Source: UBA6770 sp965661115 (lineage in GTDB: Bacteria; Bacteroidota; Bacteroidia; Flavobacteriales_G; Salibacteraceae). Taken from it: a DNA stretch of 16,033 nt. Both the position numbers and the translations under genes were made by a program. Numbering within the stretch: the stretch's first letter is position 1; the number at the start of each line of letters is the position of its first letter. Positions 1 through 7,628 of this stretch are shown in pieces. The notes under the pieces are model-generated. The model made no database searches, was not told the origin of the DNA, and worked only from the letters and a program-made list of their open reading frames with translations. Location of the stretch: positions 1 through 16,033 of the forward strand of contig CBFICO010000057.1 of the NCBI GenBank assembly GCA_965661115.1, written 5' to 3'.

Positions 1-404
1 GCCAATACCGTTTTGATGATAGAAAGTAGAGGAGTAATGCCGCTTCCGGCGCCAAACAAAACGTATTTTTTCTTTTGTCCTGAACTTATCTCAGTGTAAA
101 AGTTTCCGGTTGGCGCCATAGTTTCTAAAACGTCACCTTCTTTTAAATCATTATTTACCCAAGTAGAAAATTTTCCACCTTCTACTTGTTTTACGGCTAC
201 TTGCAGAGCATCATCCGTTACTGGACTGCTACAAAGTGAGTATGAACGTCTTAATTCCTCTGCGTTAATACTTTGTTTAAAGGTTAAATATTGTCCTTGC
301 TTGTATTCAAAATGCTCTGTTAAATGAGCAGGTACATCTAAGGTCAATGTTACCGTATCAGCTGTTTCTTTGGTTATTTTTTGAACTTTGATATTGTAGA
401 ACAT
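1..404 (-). CDS. paaE: Phenylacetyl-CoA epoxidase reductase PaaE, N-terminal part (cut by window edge)
   Basis: Reading the minus strand from the ATG at 404-402 gives 134 codons with no stop before the window edge. The protein begins MFYNIKVQKITKETADTV and shows the ferredoxin-reductase fold in order: an FAD-binding RSYSLCS motif near residue 53, then a Rossmann-type GAGSGITPLLSII nucleotide-binding motif near residues 118-130. PaaE proteins are about 350 residues with a C-terminal 2Fe-2S plant-type ferredoxin domain, which would lie outside the window. It passes electrons from NADPH to the PaaABC diiron epoxidase. It is divergent from paaA rather than at the end of paaABCD as in E. coli. Family assignment is strong because of the motifs and the neighbours; the C-terminal iron-sulfur domain is inferred, not seen. 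Confidence 0.9.
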   Translation of the reverse strand, partial: MFYNIKVQKITKETADTVTLTLDVPAHLTEHFEYKQGQYLTFKQSINAEELRRSYSLCSSPVTDDALQVAVKQVEGGKFSTWVNNDLKEGDVLETMAPTGNFYTEISSGQKKKYVLFGAGSGITPLLSIIKTVL

Positions 405-434
405 GTGTAATGTTTATGCTAATTTTAAGGTTTG

Positions 435-464
435 CAAAAATAGTATTGTTAAACTGTAAAACAA
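435..464 (-). promoter_or_regulatory. Candidate Bacteroidota promoter for paaE
   Basis: On the minus strand the box TATTTTTG (442-435) matches TAnnTTTG exactly. A TTG (464-462) lies 19 bases upstream, within the spacing described for Flavobacteria. The -7 box ends 30 bases before the paaE ATG, which implies a leader of about 25 bases. This is a consensus match, not a mapped start. Confidence 0.5.
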
Positions 465-478
465 TTGATTCTATCAAT
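464..478. promoter_or_regulatory. Candidate operator: inverted repeat in the paaE/paaA divergent region
   Basis: ATTGAT, TCT, ATCAAT forms a perfect 6-3-6 inverted repeat. It overlaps the candidate -33 element of paaE and lies between the two divergent transcripts, where a PaaR- or PaaX-like repressor could control both. No regulator gene is in the window, and a 6-base arm in AT-rich DNA can arise by chance. Confidence 0.25.
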
Positions 479-589
479 GGTTATATAGTACAAGGCTGGA
501 CTGATTAATATCAGGTTTCTGGCTGCTATTCTCTAGTAAATGGAGTTTATTAATTCTTTAAAATTGTAACCGGAAAAAACTGGAAGTTC

Positions 590-1531
590 ATGGAAGATGT
601 AAAAAGACTAGAAGCCTTTCAAGCAAAGATTGACAGAGAGGAAAAAATAGAACCAAAAGATTGGATGCCAGCCGACTACAGAAAACATTTAATTAGACAA
701 ATTTCGCAGCATGCACATTCAGAAGTAGTGGGTATGCAACCAGAAGGAAACTGGATTACGCGCGCACCTTCATTAAGATCGAAGGTAGTTTTGCTTGCTA
801 AAATCCAAGATGAGGCTGGACACGGATTGTATTTGTATTCGGCTGCTGAAACCTTAGGTATTTCTCGTGACGAATTGCTGGAGCAATTGCATACCGAGAA
901 GGCTAAATACTCCAGTATCTTTAACTACCCAACATTAACTTGGGCAGATATGGGTGCTGTGGGCTGGTTGGTTGACGGCGCTGCTATTGTAAATCAGGTT
1001 TCATTGCAAAGAACATCATACGGACCGTATAGTCGCGGTATGATCAGAATTTGTAAAGAAGAAAGTTTCCACCAAAGACAAGGGTACGAAATCATTTCTG
1101 ATATGGCCTTAGGTTCGCCTGAGCAAAAACAAATGGCGCAAGATGCATTAAACAGATTCTGGTGGCCATCGTTAATGATGTTTGGTCCTCACGATGCAGA
1201 TTCTCCAAACACGGGTAATGCCACCAAGTGGAAAATTAAACGCGAAACAAACGATGCGTTGCGTCAGAAGTTTATCGATAAAACCATTCAACAGGCTGAA
1301 GTGATAGGCTTAACAGTGCCAGATCCAGACTTAAAATGGAACGAAGAAACTGGGCATTACGATTTTGGAGAAATAGATTGGTCTGAACTAAAAGAAGTGA
1401 TTCACGGACGTGGACCTTGTAATAAGCAACGGCTTAATCACCACAGAAAAGCGCACGAAGAAGGTGCTTGGGTGCGCGAAGCCGCAAATGCATATGCTCT
1501 AAAACAACGAAATAAAAAGAAAGTAGCTTAA
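590..1531 (+). CDS. paaA: 1,2-phenylacetyl-CoA epoxidase catalytic subunit PaaA
   Basis: A 313-residue protein, close to the roughly 310 usual for PaaA. It is the diiron catalytic subunit that epoxidises the ring of phenylacetyl-CoA. The ferritin-like diiron ligand pattern is visible: E45 in HAHSEVVGMQPEGNW, E75 and H78 in QDEAGHG, D129 in GWLVDGAA, and E158/H161 in KEESFHQRQG. These positions sit three residues after those I recall for the E. coli protein, so all six presumed ligands are kept. The ATG at 590 is the first usable start and gives the expected N-terminus. No strong Shine-Dalgarno is present, which is normal for Bacteroidota. A near-consensus -7 box TAAAATTG (559-566, one mismatch) precedes it. 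paaB follows after 20 bases, so paaA leads a paaABC(D) operon. Confidence 0.97.
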   Translation: MEDVKRLEAFQAKIDREEKIEPKDWMPADYRKHLIRQISQHAHSEVVGMQPEGNWITRAPSLRSKVVLLAKIQDEAGHGLYLYSAAETLGISRDELLEQLHTEKAKYSSIFNYPTLTWADMGAVGWLVDGAAIVNQVSLQRTSYGPYSRGMIRICKEESFHQRQGYEIISDMALGSPEQKQMAQDALNRFWWPSLMMFGPHDADSPNTGNATKWKIKRETNDALRQKFIDKTIQQAEVIGLTVPDPDLKWNEETGHYDFGEIDWSELKEVIHGRGPCNKQRLNHHRKAHEEGAWVREAANAYALKQRNKKKVA

Positions 1532-1551
1532 GGCTACAAAAAACTACAATT

Positions 1552-1842
1552 ATGAGTGCTGATAATCAATTTCCTCAATGGGAAGTATTTATACAAAGTA
1601 AAACAGGATTGCCATTCAAACATGCTGGAAACGTACACGCAGCGGATAGCGAGATGGCTTTACAAAACGCAAGAGATTTATATACAAGACGAATGGAAGG
1701 AACTTCGATTTGGGTAGTACCTACCGATGAAATCGTAGCTTCTAATCCAGATGACTCTGATGCGTTTTTCGATCCAGCTGAAGATAAAATTTATCGTGCA
1801 GCAACTTATTATACTATGCCTGAAGGGGCAAAACACATTTAA
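1552..1842 (+). CDS. paaB: 1,2-phenylacetyl-CoA epoxidase subunit PaaB
   Basis: A 96-residue protein of the usual PaaB length. It carries the family hallmarks WEVFIQSKTGLPFKHAGNVHA at the N-terminus, ALQNARDLYTRR in the middle, and IWVVPTDEIVAS followed by YRAATYYTMPEG at the end. PaaB has no catalytic centre. In studied systems it bridges PaaAC heterodimers in the oxygenase complex and is needed for activity. It lies 20 bases after paaA and 9 bases before paaC, which fits co-translation in fixed stoichiometry. The assignment is secure from sequence and context. Confidence 0.97.
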   Translation: MSADNQFPQWEVFIQSKTGLPFKHAGNVHAADSEMALQNARDLYTRRMEGTSIWVVPTDEIVASNPDDSDAFFDPAEDKIYRAATYYTMPEGAKHI

Positions 1843-1851
1843 TAGCGCATC

Positions 1852-2613
1852 ATGGAATTAAATGAAGCATTAGTAAAATATTGTCTTAGACTTGGTGACG
1901 ATGCCATGATATTAGGACACCGTTTGAGTGAATTGTGCTCAAAGGGTCCTTTTTTGGAAGAAGATATCGCAATGACCAATATCTCACTAGATTTATTTGG
2001 TCAAACCAGAATGATGTACACCACTGCAGGTGAACTAGAAGGCAAAGGAAGAAAAGAAGACGATTTTGCTTACAAGAGAAGAGAAGCGGAGTTCCAGAAT
2101 GTATTGTTGGTAGAACAACCAAATGGCCATTTTGGAAATACCATGGCCAGACAAATGGTTTTTTCTGTTTTCTATTACCACTTGTTTAATGAGTTGAAGA
2201 ATAGCAGCAATGAAGAGTTGGCTGCTTTTGCTGCAAAATCTTTAAAAGAGACTACTTACCACATGCGTCATGCTTGTGAGTGGATTGTTCGTTTAGGAGA
2301 CGGAACAGAAGAATCTAAATGGAGAGTGCAAGACGCACTGAACGAGATTTGGAGTTACCGTCATGAGCTTTTTGAAAAAGGCGATGTAGAAGAAACACTT
2401 ATCGCTGCTGGTTTAATCCCAGATTATGATTCGTTTAAAGGAGCGTTTGAGGCAACGGTAAAGGAAGTGTTAGAAAGAGCTACTTTATCTGATCCAGAAG
2501 AAGGTTGGAAAGCAACTGGAGGAAGAAAAGGAATGCACAGTGAATATTTGGGTCACATTTTAGCAGAATTTCAGTCTATTCCAAGAGCTTACTCTGAGTC
2601 TACTTGGTCTTAG
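1852..2613 (+). CDS. paaC: 1,2-phenylacetyl-CoA epoxidase structural subunit PaaC
   Basis: A 253-residue ferritin-like helical protein, near the usual length for PaaC. Recognisable segments are LGDDAMILGHRLSELC (residues 14-29), the SLDLFGQTRMMY helix (about 45-56), and ETTYHMRHACEWIVRLGDG (about 133-151). PaaC is the non-catalytic partner of PaaA. It shares the fold but has lost a working diiron centre, and it supports PaaA structurally. The ATG at 1852 lies 9 bases after the paaB stop. A hairpin-containing 88-base gap separates it from paaD, unlike the tight spacing upstream. Confidence 0.96.
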   Translation: MELNEALVKYCLRLGDDAMILGHRLSELCSKGPFLEEDIAMTNISLDLFGQTRMMYTTAGELEGKGRKEDDFAYKRREAEFQNVLLVEQPNGHFGNTMARQMVFSVFYYHLFNELKNSSNEELAAFAAKSLKETTYHMRHACEWIVRLGDGTEESKWRVQDALNEIWSYRHELFEKGDVEETLIAAGLIPDYDSFKGAFEATVKEVLERATLSDPEEGWKATGGRKGMHSEYLGHILAEFQSIPRAYSESTWS

Positions 2614-2638
2614 TTTTATTGTTTGACGTATTACGCAC

Positions 2639-2666
2639 AACGCTCAATGTATTGTGTCTGAGCGTT
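2639..2666 (+). other. Intercistronic hairpin between paaC and paaD
   Basis: AACGCTCA and TGAGCGTT form a perfect 8-base stem around a 12-base loop. No T-run follows, so it does not look like an intrinsic terminator. In this position it could be an mRNA processing or stability element that sets paaABC expression above paaD. It could also be a small dispersed palindrome. Confidence 0.45.
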
Positions 2667-2701
2667 AAGGCGACATACGTGGTACGTGATACAATTTAAA
2701 G

Positions 2702-3202
2702 ATGTCAGAAAACACTAAAAAAGAGCAAGAGATTTGGCGAATTCTGGAAACTATTCCCGATCCTGAAATTCCTGTAATATCTGTTGTTGAGTTGGGTGTT
2801 GTGCGCAAGGTAGAATCCACTGAAGACAAGACTTTAATTACGATTACACCAACTTATTCGGGTTGCCCGGCAATGAAACAGTTTGAGGACGATATAATCC
2901 AAACACTTCAAGAAAAAGGCTATCCAAATGTGTCCATAAAAATGGTTTTTTCTCCTGCCTGGACTACCGACTGGATGACCGACGGAGCAAGAGAAAAGCT
3001 GCGCAAATACGGAATTGCACCACCACAAAAAGGAACTAATGACAAAGGGGTGTTATTTGCTTCTGGGCCGAAAGAAGTTCCTTGTCCGCAATGTAATTCG
3101 ATTAACACCAAGTTATTGAGTCAATTTGGCTCAACCGCTTGTAAGGCTGTGTACACTTGTGGTGATTGCGGTGAGACATTCGATTACTTTAAGTGTATAT
3201 AA
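2702..3202 (+). CDS. paaD: Phenylacetate degradation maturation protein PaaD (MIP18/DUF59 plus zinc ribbon)
   Basis: A 166-residue protein of the PaaD family (called PaaJ in some databases). The N-terminal half is a MIP18/DUF59 domain with DPEIP at 20-24 and SGCP at 53-56. The C-terminal third carries a cysteine cluster: CPQC at 128-131, C147, CGDC at 153-156 and C165 in FDYFKCI, consistent with a zinc-ribbon-like metal site. PaaD is not a subunit of the purified epoxidase but is needed in vivo. DUF59 proteins act in iron-sulfur or metal-centre assembly, so maturation of PaaE or of the diiron site is the likely role. Fourth gene of the oxygenase group. Confidence 0.94.
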   Translation: MSENTKKEQEIWRILETIPDPEIPVISVVELGVVRKVESTEDKTLITITPTYSGCPAMKQFEDDIIQTLQEKGYPNVSIKMVFSPAWTTDWMTDGAREKLRKYGIAPPQKGTNDKGVLFASGPKEVPCPQCNSINTKLLSQFGSTACKAVYTCGDCGETFDYFKCI

Positions 3203-3222
3203 TCTCCTATACTAAACCCTAA

Positions 3223-3275
3223 CCGTCATTCTGTTCCGATAGTTATCGGAATGTTTCAGTTTCTGTTGAAACTGA
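3223..3275. repeat. Dispersed palindromic element: CCGTCATTC end plus two tandem hairpins
   Basis: The element starts with CCGTCATTC (3223-3231). It then has TTCCGATA, gt, TATCGGAA (3234-3251, perfect 8-base arms) and TCAGTTTC, TGTT, GAAACTGA (3256-3275, perfect 8-base arms). It fills much of the paaD-paaG gap. The same terminal motif occurs in two other palindromic elements in this window (8393-8423 and 9743-9790), which suggests a dispersed, possibly transposase-mobilised family. The first hairpin could also act as a weak transcription barrier. Confidence 0.6.
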
Positions 3276-3346
3276 TTAATATGTTTGGTTGAAATTAAAA
3301 TGTCTAATTCACTTATAATTCAATATCCCTGTATAATTTTATCCGA

Positions 3347-3360
3347 AATTCAATTGAATT
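3347..3360. promoter_or_regulatory. 14-base perfect palindrome just upstream of paaG
   Basis: AATTCAATTGAATT is a perfect palindrome that ends four bases before the paaG ATG. It shares the heptamer CAATTGA with the region upstream of paaE (462-468). It may be an operator or an AU-rich translation-initiation structure. AT-rich palindromes of this size are only moderately unusual. Confidence 0.25.
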
Positions 3361-3364
3361 AAAT

Positions 3365-4141
3365 ATGAGCTTCATAGGATTTGAAATCATCGAAAACCTT
3401 GCTGTAATTACTTTAAAAAGAGCAGATAAGCTAAACAGCTTTGTGCGCGAGATGGCGTTAGAACTGCAAGCTAGGTTAGACGAATGTGCTGTTGACGAAA
3501 ATATTAGAGCCATTTTATTAACTGGCGAGGGTAGAGCGTTTTGTGCAGGTCAGGATTTAGCAGAGGCAATCTCAGAAGATGGTCCGGGGTTGACCAAAAT
3601 TGTGGAAGAACATTATAATCCGGTAATCCAAAAACTACGTGCAATTGAAAAGCCTGTGGTATGCGCTGTTAATGGTGTGGCCGCTGGTGCGGGTGCAAAC
3701 ATTACTTTAGCTTGCGATATTGTTTTTGCTTCTGACAAAAGCTCATTTATCCAGGCGTTTTCGGCTATTGGATTAATTCCGGATAGCGGCGGTACCTATA
3801 CATTACCTCGTTTGGTAGGTTGGCAAAAAGCAACCGCTCTTATGATGCTGGGTGATAAAATATCTGCTGAAGAAGCCGAACGAATGGGCATGATTTACCA
3901 AGTAGTAGAGGCGGAGCAACTAATGGAAACGGCAACCAAAACAGCTACTCGCTTATCTAAAATGGCAACCTTTGGATTAGGGTTAACTAAGCGTGCGTTA
4001 AATGCTTCTTTTACAAACGATTTAAATACTCAGTTAGCTTTAGAAGGAGAACTGCAAACCATGGCAGGACAGTCCTACGACTATAACGAAGGAGTAAATG
4101 CATTTTTAGAAAAAAGAAAGCCTAATTACAAAGGCAAGTAA
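3365..4141 (+). CDS. paaG: 1,2-epoxyphenylacetyl-CoA isomerase PaaG
   Basis: A 258-residue crotonase-fold protein. The oxyanion-hole segments are GRAFCAGQDL (56-65) and NGVAAGAGANI (103-113). The segment IGLIPDSGGTYTLPR (from 135) puts an aspartate, D140, where hydratases have a glutamate. This single catalytic Asp marks PaaG rather than the PaaF hydratase. The enzyme converts the ring epoxide to the oxepin and also shifts the double bond later in the pathway. The C-terminal helix region (GVNAFLEKRKPNYKGK) is typical. The ATG at 3365 gives the canonical N-terminus. A GtrA-like gene starts nine bases after the stop. Confidence 0.93.
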   Translation: MSFIGFEIIENLAVITLKRADKLNSFVREMALELQARLDECAVDENIRAILLTGEGRAFCAGQDLAEAISEDGPGLTKIVEEHYNPVIQKLRAIEKPVVCAVNGVAAGAGANITLACDIVFASDKSSFIQAFSAIGLIPDSGGTYTLPRLVGWQKATALMMLGDKISAEEAERMGMIYQVVEAEQLMETATKTATRLSKMATFGLGLTKRALNASFTNDLNTQLALEGELQTMAGQSYDYNEGVNAFLEKRKPNYKGK

Positions 4142-4150
4142 CCCTTTTTT

Positions 4151-4570
4151 GTGCAGCAGTTTTTTACCAAAGGATTTTTAAAATCCATTACAAAGTTTGG
4201 CGCTTCTTCGGTGGTTGCTACCGCAGTTGATATTTGCCTATTCACCTTTGTTTTGACGAAATTCTTGCCTGTATTTCAATCGGAATTGATTTCTGGTTTT
4301 ATTGGAATGCTCATAAATTTTGCACTTCAAAAACGTTTTGTTTTTCACTTGCAACGAAACCAATATGCCGCTTTTGCATTGTCGGTTTCGTTTTCACTAA
4401 TTGCATTATTTCTGGGTGGGATTTTAATTGACAACCTAGTTAGAGTTGAGCTGCTGGCAACCTACATTATTTTACCAAAATTGATAGTTACCGGCTTTAA
4501 ATTCTTCTTTAATTACTTCACTAAAAGGTGGGTGTTCGAAAAGAAAGGTCTTCGTAAAGGCTATGATTAA
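4151..4570 (+). CDS. GtrA-like small membrane protein
   Basis: A 139-residue protein with four predicted membrane segments (roughly residues 15-37, 43-60, 74-95 and 100-122). It has the GtrA signatures KFGASSVVATAVDICLFTFV, GFIGMLINFALQKRFVF and the closing KFFFNYFTKRWVFEKK. GtrA proteins are thought to help move lipid-linked sugars across the inner membrane for a GT-C glycosyltransferase. The only reasonable start is GTG at 4151, because no ATG occurs before the second helix. It follows paaG by nine bases, so it is probably co-transcribed, although it has no known role in phenylacetate breakdown. Its stop overlaps that of the convergent ArnT-like gene, its more natural functional partner. 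Confidence 0.85.
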   Translation: MQQFFTKGFLKSITKFGASSVVATAVDICLFTFVLTKFLPVFQSELISGFIGMLINFALQKRFVFHLQRNQYAAFALSVSFSLIALFLGGILIDNLVRVELLATYIILPKLIVTGFKFFFNYFTKRWVFEKKGLRKGYD

Positions 4571-6228
4571 TTCCCCTCTTTTTCTATTGAAAATAGAACC
4601 AGCGTTTTCTTGTTGTACTGATTGAAAAAACGATACAATTCTTTCTTCTTTCCCTTGTAACGGGGAAGTAAATAATCATAGGTTAAATAATTCACAGTAG
4701 AAGAATTTGGTGCTGTTAGGTGTTTCATAATCTCACCTGTGTAATGTGTGTAATAGTAGGGAACCTTAAAGGTAACCTCGGTAGGATAGCTTATGGTATC
4801 ACTGTAATAAACGGTTCCAGCTAAGCTAATTTTTGGATAGTTTTTAGTTTTAGGACCGGTTAAAACAATTGGCTTGCCTTCAGATTTTTCAATCATGGTG
4901 GCAATGGTAGTTTTGTAATGTGATCGTTCATTCAAATTGTTTAACTCAGACATCACAGAGAGACTAAAGAATAACCTACCAAACAGTAAAGTCAAAATCA
5001 TACTCCAAACAATAGAATTTACATTCCTATTTTTTATGGCATATAACCCAAACCAAATCATTCCTCCAGCACAAATTATTGAGATGATTATATTTTGAAC
5101 GGAGTTAATTTCTAGAATAAACGGCAAGGCTACTAATCCAACAGGTATTACAAATAGGAGACCTGTAAAGAACCAGAAAAATTGGTTTACCCATTTTTTG
5201 TTGAGGTCAACTTTACCCAAAATTGGTATCAAAACCAATATCAAGAAAGGAAAAAACGGATACAAATAGCGGGTTCTAATGTCAGAAGCAGTCCAGTAAA
5301 TAATAATGTTAGCTGAAATAAAAATTAGCGCGAACTGTAAGAGTTTTTCTTGCTTCACCAGTTTTCTGACAGAGGGTAGGAAAAACAAAAATGCAAACAA
5401 CGACCATGGTAATAGTTTTTGCATGAGCATTCCAATAAACACAACCATATTCAGAAGAATGTTTACGTCTTTAGCCTCATTTGCCGAACGCTGAGAAGCT
5501 TCTTGAAACTGTTGACTTAAAAACTTAATAACGTCTTCATGCAATGAAAAGTAATACAAGTAACCACCAACAATAAGCGTGAATAGACCTATACCTAAAA
5601 TGTGTTGAATAGAGAAAAACTGTTTCCAACGTTTAGTGGCAATCAAGTAAACCAATAATGTCAATCCTTGAAAAGCAACGGTCGGGATTCCCTTAGTAAG
5701 TACACCTATTGCCGCAAAAAAGTAGGACCATAAAAAGAGTTTAAGATATTCTTCCGTCTGGCGATATTTGAATATTGCCAGTACTTGCAAGGCTGTAACC
5801 AATCCATAAAATATGTCTAGTTCTGCTGTGTTGGTAGAACCGTAGAAAAGCAGATCGACAGAGGTAACGTATGCCAATCCTGTGAGAATGGCCTTTGATC
5901 GATTAAAATAATGTTTAACAACATAGTATAACAACCAACCGGTTGCCATAAGCGATAAAACCCCGGGTAGTCGAGCTGCCCACTCGCCGGTACCAAAAAT
6001 GGCCATTGAACCAGCAATTAGCCAGTTGTAAAGCGGCGGTTTGTTGTAATAGATTTCGCCGTAAATATGCGGAATAGCCCAATCGCCACTTTTTAGCATT
6101 TCAATTGCAATAATGGATCGTCTGGGTTCTTCCGCCATCAATTCCAGCAAGTGATTAAAACCTAATAGGTTTATTGCAACTAGAACTACACTGAAAAGTA
6201 GGAATCGATTTGTAGTTTTTTCTGTCAT
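4567..6228 (-). CDS. ArnT-like GT-C glycosyltransferase (PMT/GT39-GT83 superfamily)
   Basis: A 553-residue polytopic membrane protein from the ATG at 6228. It has about a dozen hydrophobic segments and a soluble C-terminal region of about 110 residues. The first periplasmic loop holds EEPRR (33-37), the counterpart of the acidic/Arg motif of ArnT-type enzymes, and NKPPLYNW (62-69), the KPPLY.W signature of the family. Such enzymes transfer a sugar from a polyprenyl-phosphate donor to lipid A, a glycan or a protein; the acceptor cannot be told from sequence. An upstream in-frame ATG at 6369 was not used, because the extra 47 residues look non-coding and run across the paaH upstream region. The neighbouring GtrA-like protein may supply or flip the lipid-linked sugar. 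Confidence 0.85.
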   Translation of the reverse strand: MTEKTTNRFLLFSVVLVAINLLGFNHLLELMAEEPRRSIIAIEMLKSGDWAIPHIYGEIYYNKPPLYNWLIAGSMAIFGTGEWAARLPGVLSLMATGWLLYYVVKHYFNRSKAILTGLAYVTSVDLLFYGSTNTAELDIFYGLVTALQVLAIFKYRQTEEYLKLFLWSYFFAAIGVLTKGIPTVAFQGLTLLVYLIATKRWKQFFSIQHILGIGLFTLIVGGYLYYFSLHEDVIKFLSQQFQEASQRSANEAKDVNILLNMVVFIGMLMQKLLPWSLFAFLFFLPSVRKLVKQEKLLQFALIFISANIIIYWTASDIRTRYLYPFFPFLILVLIPILGKVDLNKKWVNQFFWFFTGLLFVIPVGLVALPFILEINSVQNIIISIICAGGMIWFGLYAIKNRNVNSIVWSMILTLLFGRLFFSLSVMSELNNLNERSHYKTTIATMIEKSEGKPIVLTGPKTKNYPKISLAGTVYYSDTISYPTEVTFKVPYYYTHYTGEIMKHLTAPNSSTVNYLTYDYLLPRYKGKKKELYRFFNQYNKKTLVLFSIEKEGN

Positions 6229-6236
6229 AAGGCAGC

Positions 6237-6244
6237 CAAAGATA
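6237..6244 (-). promoter_or_regulatory. Candidate -7 box for the ArnT-like gene
   Basis: TATCTTTG on the minus strand matches TAnnTTTG exactly and ends eight bases before the ATG at 6228, implying a very short leader. No TTG is found at 17-23 bases upstream, so only the -7 half is supported. Confidence 0.35.
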
Positions 6245-6379
6245 GAAATTAGGGTCAGTGAGTATAGGCTCCGTAAGAAGTCAATTTTAGTGAAATTAGT
6301 CTCGCCCACATACCACTTAAAAAGGCAATTTGAGCTAATTTGGTGGTTTATTATTTCAGCAATAAACAAAAACGAAAAA

Positions 6380-7540
6380 ATGAAAAGAGTAAGTGTAATT
6401 GGTTCAGGAGCAATGGGTTCGGGAATAGCACAAGTAGCGGCTCAATCGGGTTGTACTGTTACCCTCTACGATAATAATCCAGACGCACTGGAACTAGCTG
6501 GAAGTAAGCTTGCTAAGATTTTTGATCGTTTGGTGGAAAAGGGCAAAAAAACCAGAGCTGAAGCCGATGACATTTTATCGCGAATTGAACTAACGCACAG
6601 TCTTGAGCGCATTGAGGATAGCGAGTTAGTGGTAGAGGCCATAATCGAAAACTTGGATGTAAAAAAGCAAGTTTTCAAAAAGTTAGAGAACTTAGTAAGT
6701 CCTGCTTGTATTCTAGCTACAAACACTTCTTCTTTATCAGTAACATCTATTGCTGCCGCTTGCGATTATTCTGAACGAGTAATTGGATTACACTTCTTTA
6801 ACCCAGCGCCTTTAATGCCTTTGGTAGAAGTTATTCCAGCAATATCTACAAAAGAAGGTCTTGCAGAGGAGATGAAGCAATTGATGTTGGATTGGGGCAA
6901 AGCGCCAGCAATTGCTAAAGACACACCTGGTTTTATCGTGAATCGCGTAGCACGACCATTTTACGGTGAAGCCATTCGTATGTACGAGGAGGGTATTGCT
7001 GACATAGCAACTATCGATTGGGCGCTAAAAACCATTGGTGGTTTTAGAATGGGGCCATTTGAACTAACTGATTTTATTGGACATGATGTGAACTATGTCG
7101 TAACCGAATCGGTGTTTAAAGAGTTCTATTACGATCCAAGGTTCAAACCTTCTATCTCTCAAAAGAGATTGGTGGAGGCTGGCTTTTATGGACGAAAATC
7201 GGGTAGAGGTTTTTACGATTATGCAGAAGGGGCGGTTCAACCAGCACCAAATAACGATGAAGTTTTGGGTAAAAAAATAGTAGAGCGAGTGGTGGTAATG
7301 CTAATCAACGAGGCTGCTGACGCCTTGCATTTAAACATTGCCTCCAAAGAAGATTTGGATACTGCCATGACCAAAGGAGTAAATTACCCTAAGGGTTTGT
7401 TGGCATGGGCAGACGAGCTAAAAATCTCACAAGTTCTAAATGTACTTGAAGATCTTTACGAAGAATACGCCGAAGATAGATACCGTCCTTGTGTACTTCT
7501 AAAACGCATGGCTGCAAAAGGCGAGCGCTTTTATGGGTAA
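6380..7540 (+). CDS. paaH: 3-hydroxyadipyl-CoA dehydrogenase PaaH
   Basis: A 386-residue 3-hydroxyacyl-CoA dehydrogenase starting at ATG 6380 (MKRVSVIGSGAMGSGIAQ). The NAD-binding loop is GSGAMG (8-13), with D31 ending the second strand. NTSSLSVT (115-122) and the catalytic dyad H138 (GLHFFNPAP) and E150 (LVEVI) follow. After the first dimerisation domain, which ends in GRKSGRGFYDY, a second partial 3HCDH C-terminal domain runs from about 293 to 386. This makes it longer than the roughly 280-residue butyryl-type enzymes but shorter than E. coli PaaH (475). It oxidises 3-hydroxyadipyl-CoA to 3-oxoadipyl-CoA. An in-frame GTG-type extension to 6290 was rejected because the glycine loop belongs near the N-terminus. 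Substrate is inferred from the cluster. Confidence 0.88.
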   Translation: MKRVSVIGSGAMGSGIAQVAAQSGCTVTLYDNNPDALELAGSKLAKIFDRLVEKGKKTRAEADDILSRIELTHSLERIEDSELVVEAIIENLDVKKQVFKKLENLVSPACILATNTSSLSVTSIAAACDYSERVIGLHFFNPAPLMPLVEVIPAISTKEGLAEEMKQLMLDWGKAPAIAKDTPGFIVNRVARPFYGEAIRMYEEGIADIATIDWALKTIGGFRMGPFELTDFIGHDVNYVVTESVFKEFYYDPRFKPSISQKRLVEAGFYGRKSGRGFYDYAEGAVQPAPNNDEVLGKKIVERVVVMLINEAADALHLNIASKEDLDTAMTKGVNYPKGLLAWADELKISQVLNVLEDLYEEYAEDRYRPCVLLKRMAAKGERFYG

Positions 7541-7551
7541 ATCCCTTAATT

Positions 7552-7580
7552 AACCAACAATTATTATTCAGGTGTTGGTT
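7552..7580 (+). terminator. Hairpin after paaH, possible weak terminator
   Basis: AACCAACA and TGTTGGTT form a perfect 8-base stem with a 13-base loop, starting 11 bases after the paaH stop. A six-T run occurs only about 12 bases later, so termination is uncertain. It may separate paaH from the next gene or stabilise the paaH transcript end. Confidence 0.4.
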
Positions 7581-7628
7581 TCGTAAAAAACTTTTTTCTA
7601 ACTTGTACCAGTTTTAAAAAGTATTGTG

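Noticed and set aside
1523..1537. GTAGC...GCTAC inverted repeat at the paaA stop
   Set aside because: The stem is only five bases and overlaps the coding end; this is not distinguishable from chance.
3313..3360. AATTCAA occurring repeatedly upstream of paaG as a CRISPR-like or tandem repeat
   Set aside because: There are only two or three irregular AT-rich copies with no spacer regularity; the palindrome alone is reported.
6229..6369. Upstream in-frame extension of the ArnT-like protein
   Set aside because: The 47 extra residues are not typical of the family, and a -7 box match lies just before the internal ATG at 6228.
6290..6379. Upstream in-frame extension of paaH
   Set aside because: It would put 30 residues before the NAD-binding strand and would run antisense into the ArnT-like upstream region; ATG 6380 fits the family.
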